A DNA stretch of 64,000 nt from JBFXAF01 sp050184585 (GTDB lineage Bacteria > Pseudomonadota > Alphaproteobacteria > Rhizobiales > Rhizobiaceae), in the NCBI GenBank assembly GCA_050184585.1, contig JBFXAF010000003.1, positions 248,001 through 312,000 of the forward strand. The letters are read 5' to 3'. The position numbers and the translations under genes are program-made. This document shows, piece after piece, positions 59,679-64,000 of the stretch. A model generated the notes under the pieces. The model made no database searches, had not been told where the DNA came from, and saw only the letters and a list, made by a program, of their open reading frames with translations. Positions within the stretch are counted from its first letter, which is position 1; each line of letters starts with the position of its first letter.

Positions 59679-60350
59679 TTAACGCACGATGTAGACGATG
59701 CGTCGCGAGGACGGCTCGACGATCACCGGCTGCCCGTTCACATAGGCGTAGCGGTACTCGTAGTCCGGAATCTCGCGATACTGGACCGTGTCGGGAAGCG
59801 TGGCGCCCACGACCACCTCGCCGTCCAGATAGACGGGTTCGAGCGTGTTCGAGCGCACATAGGTCGTCACCGCCTCGTTCGGCGGGTCGATCGCCTGGCC
59901 GAGCGCGCCGCCCGCGACCCCGCCCGCCGCGCCGCCGACGACTGCGCCGATCGGCCCGCCCACGATGGCGCCCGTGATCGCGCCAGCCGCCACCCCGCCG
60001 ACCGCGCCTGCGCCGCCGCCGCCGCCTTCAGGCGCCGGCACGTAGTCGATGCCCGAATCGGCCGGGCGCTCGGTCACGACGATCTGCTGGCCGCCGAAAT
60101 CGCCGACCAGGTAGTCGGAATAGACCCAGCCTTCGCCGCCGTTCACGGCGCACCATTTGCTGTTCTCGACGCAGCCGTCGAGGCTCGCCTGCGCGCCGGC
60201 GCCGATGACCCCCACGACGGGGAACTGCGGGCCGGGGCCCGAGCGGACGTTGAGGTCGGTGGAGGCGGTCACCATGCTCTGGGCGGATGCCGCGAAGGTC
60301 GATGCGAGAAGGGCGGCCGCGACCGCCGGAAGAAACATCTTCTGTTTCAT
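59679..60350 (-). CDS. Exported SH3b / glycine-zipper / DUF1236 protein
   Basis: A 223-residue envelope protein in three parts. A signal peptide (1-20) is followed by an SH3b domain (VTASTDLNVRSGPGPQFPVVG, about 22-80). In the middle is a glycine-zipper stretch (GGGGGAGAVGGVAAGAITGAIVGG, likely to insert in a membrane). The C-terminal DUF1236 segment (PDTVQYREIPDYEYRYAYVNGQPVIVEPSSRRIVYIV) is common in rhizobial envelope proteins. SH3b domains often bind peptidoglycan. An upstream extension that would precede the signal peptide was rejected. Confidence 0.87.
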   Translation of the reverse strand: MKQKMFLPAVAAALLASTFAASAQSMVTASTDLNVRSGPGPQFPVVGVIGAGAQASLDGCVENSKWCAVNGGEGWVYSDYLVGDFGGQQIVVTERPADSGIDYVPAPEGGGGGAGAVGGVAAGAITGAIVGGPIGAVVGGAAGGVAGGALGQAIDPPNEAVTTYVRSNTLEPVYLDGEVVVGATLPDTVQYREIPDYEYRYAYVNGQPVIVEPSSRRIVYIVR

Positions 60351-60452
60351 TTCGGTCTCCTGGGTTTCTTGTCCCTCGCGGCCAGAACCCCTTTGCGGAC
60401 GTTCCGTTCCAGCGGCCGGAGACAAAAGCCGCAGACGCCGGAGCATTTATGG

Positions 60453-61466
60453 TCAGGCGGCGTCTCTTCGCTCGGCCGAGGCCCGGATGTCGGCGAGCAG
60501 GTCGTGCACCGCCCCGAGCTTTGCCGCCGCCGCATCCGAGATCACGAACGGGTACAGGTCGGGGAGCCCCATGCAGCGGTTGATGGAGTTCGACGCCTCC
60601 GACAGCACCAGCCAGCGTTCCAGCATGGCCCCGATGTCGGCATGGGCGACCGGAGTGGCGCCCGGCGGAAGCGGGAATCCCAGCGAGTCCACCATCTCGA
60701 GCGTATCGACGATGTGCAGGTAATGCGCCCAGCTCTCCGCCCAGTCCTCCCAGGGATGGCTTGCCGCGTAGGCGGAGATGTGCCGGCTCTGCCAGTCCGG
60801 CGGGGCGCCGTTGGCGTAGTGGAGGTTGAGCGCCTCCATGTAGTCGGTCGTGTCGTCGCCGAACGTGTCGCGGAAACGGGCAAGCCGCGCGGGATCGTCG
60901 CGGACCAGCCTGTCCCAGTAGTAGTGCCCGAGTTCATGGCGAAAATGGCCGAGCAGTGTGCGGTATTTCTCGCGCATCTCGGCGCGCATGCGCTCGCGCT
61001 CCGCGCCGTCCGCTTCCGCGACGTTGAGCGTGATCAGGCCGTTCTCGTGGCCGGTGAGGATGCGTTCGCCGCCGGGACCGGCCCCGGGCGTTTCGGCGAG
61101 GAAGTCGAAGGCAAGCCCCTCGTCGCCCTTCGACTGCTTGGGTTCGACCGGCAGGGCGTAGGCCAGCAATGTGTAGACGGCGCGCCGCTTGGCCGCCTCG
61201 ATCCTGATCCAGCGCCCCCGGTTCCCCTCGATCGAGAGGTCCGGAATCGTGCGGTTGAGCACGCATGCGCGGCAGTAGCGCCCTTCGGCGGTCGCCACCC
61301 AGTTGCAGGCGCATTCGGTGGCGTTCGCGCAGGCGGGACGGCCGGCGTCGGCAAGCACGAATCCGACCGCGTCGGGGTCGTACAGTACGATCGACCCGCA
61401 GGCGAGGCACTGGGCATTCTCGAAATAGAGCCGCTGGCCGCAATGCGGACAGGAGAAGAGCTTCAT
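60453..61466 (-). CDS. Zinc-ribbon and HExxH metallopeptidase-like protein
   Basis: A 337-residue protein. The N-terminus has a zinc ribbon (CPHCGQRLYFENAQCLACGS, about 6-24) and a second Cys set, CANATECACNWV and RYCRACVL. The body carries FRHELGHYYWD, an HExxH zinc-protease motif, followed downstream by WEDWAESWAHYLH, which supplies the third ligand. It belongs to the family of putative zinc-binding metallopeptidases common in proteobacteria; the substrate is unknown. Confidence 0.85.
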   Translation of the reverse strand: MKLFSCPHCGQRLYFENAQCLACGSIVLYDPDAVGFVLADAGRPACANATECACNWVATAEGRYCRACVLNRTIPDLSIEGNRGRWIRIEAAKRRAVYTLLAYALPVEPKQSKGDEGLAFDFLAETPGAGPGGERILTGHENGLITLNVAEADGAERERMRAEMREKYRTLLGHFRHELGHYYWDRLVRDDPARLARFRDTFGDDTTDYMEALNLHYANGAPPDWQSRHISAYAASHPWEDWAESWAHYLHIVDTLEMVDSLGFPLPPGATPVAHADIGAMLERWLVLSEASNSINRCMGLPDLYPFVISDAAAAKLGAVHDLLADIRASAERRDAA

Positions 61467-61551
61467 GGACGCAATCCCTCAATGCGCGAAGCATAACCCC
61501 GCGCTTTCCTCGCAACGCGCGAGTTCGACGCTGGTTCCGGCGGCCGCGCGC

Positions 61552-61580
61552 TTGCCGCGGACCGACCGATGTTGTATCTA
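61552..61580 (+). promoter_or_regulatory. Promoter placing marR on a leaderless transcript
   Basis: TTGCCG, a 17-base spacer, then TATCTA (61575-61580). The expected start base is at or next to the ATG at 61587, so the mRNA would have no leader. TGTATCTACA across the -10 is a small palindrome and may be the autorepressor site. Confidence 0.45.
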
Positions 61581-61586
61581 CACATT

Positions 61587-62048
61587 ATGCCCCGCAGCCC
61601 GATCCAGGACATCGCCTTGCTCGGCGCGACGTGCCTCGGCCGCGCCGCGCGGCGTACCGCGAACATCGTGACGCGGGTCTATAACCAGCATCTGGCGAAG
61701 GCCGGCATCGAGGTGACGCAGTTCACCATCCTCTGCTGCGTCGCCCTCGAGCGCGCCGCCTCCGCATCCGAACTCGCCGACATGGTGGGCGTCGAGCGCT
61801 CGACGCTGGTTCGCAACCTTGACCGTCTTGTCGCCGCCGGCCTGGTCCGCGCGGAAAAGGGGTATGGCCGCCGCCTCGTTCACCGCTTGACCGAGCGAGG
61901 CGAGGAGACGGTCGCCTTGGCGCTGCCGCTGTGGCGCGAGGCGCAGGACGCCCTTCTGGAACTCCTGCCCCCGGACAGGGATCAGGCCATCCGCGAGGAT
62001 TTCCGCCTGCTCCGCCGCGCCGCCGGTGCGATCGTGGCGAGGACCTGA
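61587..62048 (+). CDS. MarR family transcriptional regulator
   Basis: A 153-residue winged-helix repressor. The helical dimer part is followed by the wing (ASASELADMVGVERSTLVRNLDRLVAAGLVRAEKGYGRRLVHRLTERGEE, about 62-110). Several members bind phenolic or lipid ligands. The next gene, a thioesterase, is a possible target on the same strand 100 bp downstream. Alternative ATG at 61569 overlaps the -10 box, so the later ATG is preferred. Confidence 0.87.
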   Translation: MPRSPIQDIALLGATCLGRAARRTANIVTRVYNQHLAKAGIEVTQFTILCCVALERAASASELADMVGVERSTLVRNLDRLVAAGLVRAEKGYGRRLVHRLTERGEETVALALPLWREAQDALLELLPPDRDQAIREDFRLLRRAAGAIVART

Positions 62049-62148
62049 CATTGGCTCGGGCCAGGCGGTCCATGCTCCGAACTGTGGACCTGCACGCCCA
62101 GGGATGGAGCGCGCGGGCGCTCGGCCCTCACCCGAAGGACAAGCATCG

Positions 62149-62652
62149 ATGAGCATCGCTGACAATCTGTCGTCCCGCACGCCATCCCGGCCCATGCCTC
62201 TGCCACGCGAAGGGCTGGCGGGCCTGTCCGGCGCCGACACGCTGAAGCGGATGCTGGCGGGTGACCTGCCGACGCCGCCCTTTGCGCCGACCACCTGCAT
62301 CGAACTTGTCGAGGCGGAGGCGGGACGCGTGGTCTTCGTGGGCTCGCCCGGCTTCGCCTTCCTCAATCCGCTCGGAACGATCCACGGCGGGTGGATTTCC
62401 ACCATCCTGGACAGCGCCATGGGATGCGCCGTGCATTCGATGCTCGAACCGGGCCAGCTCTACACGACCACGTCGATGACCATCAACTTCGTGCGCGCCC
62501 TGACTGCGTCGTCAGGCCGCGTCCGCTGCGAGGCGACCGCCGTCCACACCGGCCGGCGTCTCGCCACGAGCGAGGGCAGGCTGGTCGACGACAGGGGCCG
62601 GCTGGTCGCGCATGGCAGCGAGACCTGCATGATCCTGGACGCGACCGGATAG
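62149..62652 (+). CDS. PaaI-type hotdog thioesterase
   Basis: A 167-residue acyl-CoA thioesterase-like protein. The hotdog active-site helix is FLNPLGTIHGGWISTILDSAMGCAV, with the Asn/His-Gly-Gly pattern of the PaaI group. Then come strands TTTSMTINFVRALTASSGRVRCEA and LATSEGRLVDDRGRLVAHG. It may remove acyl-CoA dead ends. GAAGGACAAGCATCG upstream gives the start. Confidence 0.86.
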   Translation: MSIADNLSSRTPSRPMPLPREGLAGLSGADTLKRMLAGDLPTPPFAPTTCIELVEAEAGRVVFVGSPGFAFLNPLGTIHGGWISTILDSAMGCAVHSMLEPGQLYTTTSMTINFVRALTASSGRVRCEATAVHTGRRLATSEGRLVDDRGRLVAHGSETCMILDATG

Positions 62653-62670
62653 GCGGCCGCGAACGGCCGC
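62653..62670. terminator. Hairpin between the thioesterase gene and gap
   Basis: GCGGCCG-CGAA-CGGCCGC, 7-bp perfect stem directly after the thioesterase stop codon and 6 bases before the convergent gap stop. Likely bidirectional but without T-runs. Confidence 0.5.
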
Positions 62671-62675
62671 TCGCG

Positions 62676-63686
62676 TCAGCCGATCGTCTTGGCGAAGGCG
62701 ACGGCCGTATCGGCCATGCGGTTCGAGAAACCCCACTCGTTGTCGTACCACGACAGCACCGACACGAAGTTCCCGTCCATGACCTTGGTCTGGTCGAGCG
62801 CCAGCGTCGAGGAATGGGGATCGTGGTTGAAGTCGATCGACACGTTCGGATGGGCGGTGGTCGCGAGGATGCCCTTGAGGTAACCGCCCGCAGCCTTCTT
62901 CACCGCGTCGTTGATCTCTTCCACCGTCGTGGCGCGGCTGGCGATGAACTTGAAGTCGACCACCGACACGTTCGGGGTCGGCACGCGGATCGAGATGCCG
63001 TCGAGCTTGCCCTTGAGCGCCGGCAGGACGAGACCGATGGCCTTGGCCGCGCCCGTCGAGGTGGGAATCTGTGACAGCGCCGCGGCGCGGGCGCGGTAGA
63101 GATCCTTGTGCATCGTATCGAGCGTCGGCTGGTCGCCGGTATAGGAGTGGATGGTGGTCATCATCCCCTTCTCGATGCCTACGACGTCGTGCAGCACGGC
63201 CGCCAGCGGCGCCAGGCAGTTCGTCGTGCAGGACGCGTTCGAGATGACCATGTGATCCCTGGTCAGCTTCTCGTGGTTGATGCCGTAGACCACCGTCAGG
63301 TCGGCGCCGTCCGAGGGGGCAGAGACGATGACCCGCTTGGCGCCGGCCGTGAGGTGCGCGGCCGCCTTGTCGCGCGCGGTGAAGATGCCGGTGCACTCCA
63401 TGGCGATGTCGATGCCGAGGTCCTTCCAGGGAAGCTGCGCCGGGTCCCGCACCGCGAGGACCTTGAACGTCTCCTTGCCGATGGCGATGGAATCGCCCTT
63501 CACCTCGACCTCGTGAGGGAACTTGCCGTGCACGCTGTCGTATCGCAGCAGGTGCGCGTTGGTCTCGACCGGCCCGAGATCGTTGACCGCCACCACGTCG
63601 ATGTCCTTGCGGCCGGACTCGAAGATGGCGCGGACGATGTTGCGGCCGATGCGGCCGAAGCCGTTGATGGCGATCCTGACGGGCAT
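62676..63686 (-). CDS. gap: Glyceraldehyde-3-phosphate dehydrogenase, type I
   Basis: Oxidises glyceraldehyde-3-phosphate to 1,3-bisphosphoglycerate with NAD. The 336-residue enzyme shows the N-terminal RIAINGFGRIGRNIVRA Rossmann fold, catalytic Cys153 in SNASCTTNCLAP, HSYTGDQPTLD, and SWYDNEWGFSNRMAD with the C-terminal signature. It follows the transketolase gene (73 bp), the usual tkt-gap order; pgk lies about 37 kb away. Confidence 0.97.
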   Translation of the reverse strand: MPVRIAINGFGRIGRNIVRAIFESGRKDIDVVAVNDLGPVETNAHLLRYDSVHGKFPHEVEVKGDSIAIGKETFKVLAVRDPAQLPWKDLGIDIAMECTGIFTARDKAAAHLTAGAKRVIVSAPSDGADLTVVYGINHEKLTRDHMVISNASCTTNCLAPLAAVLHDVVGIEKGMMTTIHSYTGDQPTLDTMHKDLYRARAAALSQIPTSTGAAKAIGLVLPALKGKLDGISIRVPTPNVSVVDFKFIASRATTVEEINDAVKKAAGGYLKGILATTAHPNVSIDFNHDPHSSTLALDQTKVMDGNFVSVLSWYDNEWGFSNRMADTAVAFAKTIG

Positions 63687-63759
63687 GGTGTTCCTCCTGG
63701 GAGACGGGAAGGCGCGCCGCTTCTTAGCGGCGCGAAGGTCAAGAATCCAGCGGGCGCGG

Positions 63760-64000
63760 CTAGAGCGCCGCCGCGTGCAGGCGCTTCTCGACGGCGTCCA
63801 CCACCGCCTCGGCGGTAATGCCGAAATGTTTGTACAGCGCCTCGTAGGGACCGCTCGCGCCGAAGCCCTTCATGCCGACGAAGATGCCGTCAGCGCCGAT
63901 GAAGTGGTCCCAGCCCTGGCGGACGCCCGCTTCGATCGCGACCTTCACCGGCGCATCGCCGATGATCGCCGCGCGATAGCCCTCGCTCTGCTTGTCGAAC
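63760..64000 (-). CDS. tkt: Transketolase, C-terminal part
   Basis: The last about 80 residues of a transketolase cut by the window edge. The visible part, FDKQSEGYRAAIIGDAPVKV, then GVRQGWDHFIGADGIFVGMKGFGASGPYEALYKHFGI, is the C-terminal domain of this ThDP enzyme of the pentose phosphate pathway. The catalytic domain lies beyond the edge. Upstream of gap on the same strand. Confidence 0.9.
   Translation of the reverse strand, partial: FDKQSEGYRAAIIGDAPVKVAIEAGVRQGWDHFIGADGIFVGMKGFGASGPYEALYKHFGITAEAVVDAVEKRLHAAAL

Noticed and set aside
1..64000. tRNA, rRNA and tmRNA genes
   Set aside because: I saw no cloverleaf with a GGTTCGAATCC-like T arm and no rRNA signatures. A covariance search would be needed to exclude a degenerate one.
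1..64000. Insertion sequence, integrase or phage genes around hicAB and the caspase cluster
   Set aside because: No transposase or integrase motif and no terminal inverted or target-site direct repeats were found at the edges.

Overview
The window is chromosomal DNA of high GC content from an alphaproteobacterium of the Hyphomicrobiales (Rhizobiales), most like the Phyllobacteriaceae (Mesorhizobium/Aminobacter type). This rests on the family set: TrcR (DUF1013), a GapR-like DUF2312 protein, DUF1192, DUF1244, DUF1127 and YdcH-type small proteins, a 6S RNA beside the 5-formyltetrahydrofolate cyclo-ligase gene, a Staphylococcus-type class I FBP aldolase, and a class-typical sdhCDAB operon. I saw no rRNA or tRNA gene, insertion sequence, prophage or CRISPR array. 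Almost all of it is housekeeping or ordinary accessory DNA with short intergenic gaps. The only gap above 300 bases (681-1052) holds the 6S RNA.

Layout. 0-1.4 kb: YmdB-type phosphoesterase (cut by the edge), cyclo-ligase, 6S RNA and a small secreted protein. 1.5-5.9 kb: a MoxR ATPase and its VWA partner, separated by a flavin monooxygenase, a GNAT acetyltransferase and a HicAB toxin-antitoxin pair whose promoter carries a perfect 18-bp palindrome. 5.9-16.4 kb: small conserved proteins (DUF2312, DUF1244, DUF1036, YdcH pair, DUF1192), N-formylglutamate amidohydrolase, pyruvate kinase, L36, purEK and an MFS transporter. 16.5-22.4 kb: quinone oxidoreductase, trcR with a structured leader, a WYL regulator next to a DUF1127 gene flanked by two copies of one palindrome, a degenerate SDR, and prpE. 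22.4-28.6 kb: SGNH hydrolase, FBP aldolase, pgk, a K+/H+ antiporter and an amine-oxidase-like flavoprotein. 28.7-35.9 kb: lytic transglycosylase, an unknown secreted protein/membrane hydrolase pair, argG, a PAP2 phosphatase, a GT39-type transferase and a secreted unknown. 36-39.5 kb: a TRAP transporter operon with an extra 55-residue membrane protein. 39.7-46.1 kb: LysE exporter, two paralogous membrane proteins, rlmN, HAD hydrolase, OsmC, an alpha/beta-hydrolase-LuxR fusion and YceH. 46.2-49.6 kb: sdhCDAB. 49.8-57 kb: a lipoprotein and three exported proteins, two of them paralogous caspase-fold proteases with TPR arrays. 57-64 kb: rpsP, chorismate mutase, ffh, a possible small RNA, an SH3/DUF1236 protein, a zinc metallopeptidase, MarR, a thioesterase, gap and the end of transketolase.

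How the genes work together. Central carbon metabolism is well represented (tkt-gap, pgk, FBP aldolase, pyk, sdhCDAB, prpE) but scattered over several loci. The best candidate for an undescribed system is the exported caspase/TPR cluster (50.3-57 kb). Both proteases keep the His-Cys dyad, carry signal peptides and share six other cysteines, which fits an oxidising periplasm. All three proteins use the same roughly 50-residue helical repeat. Other points worth checking are the WYL/DUF1127 twin palindromes, the HicAB insertion, the catalytically dead SDR, the Cys-nucleophile hydrolase-LuxR fusion and the promoter-plus-terminator unit upstream of ffh.
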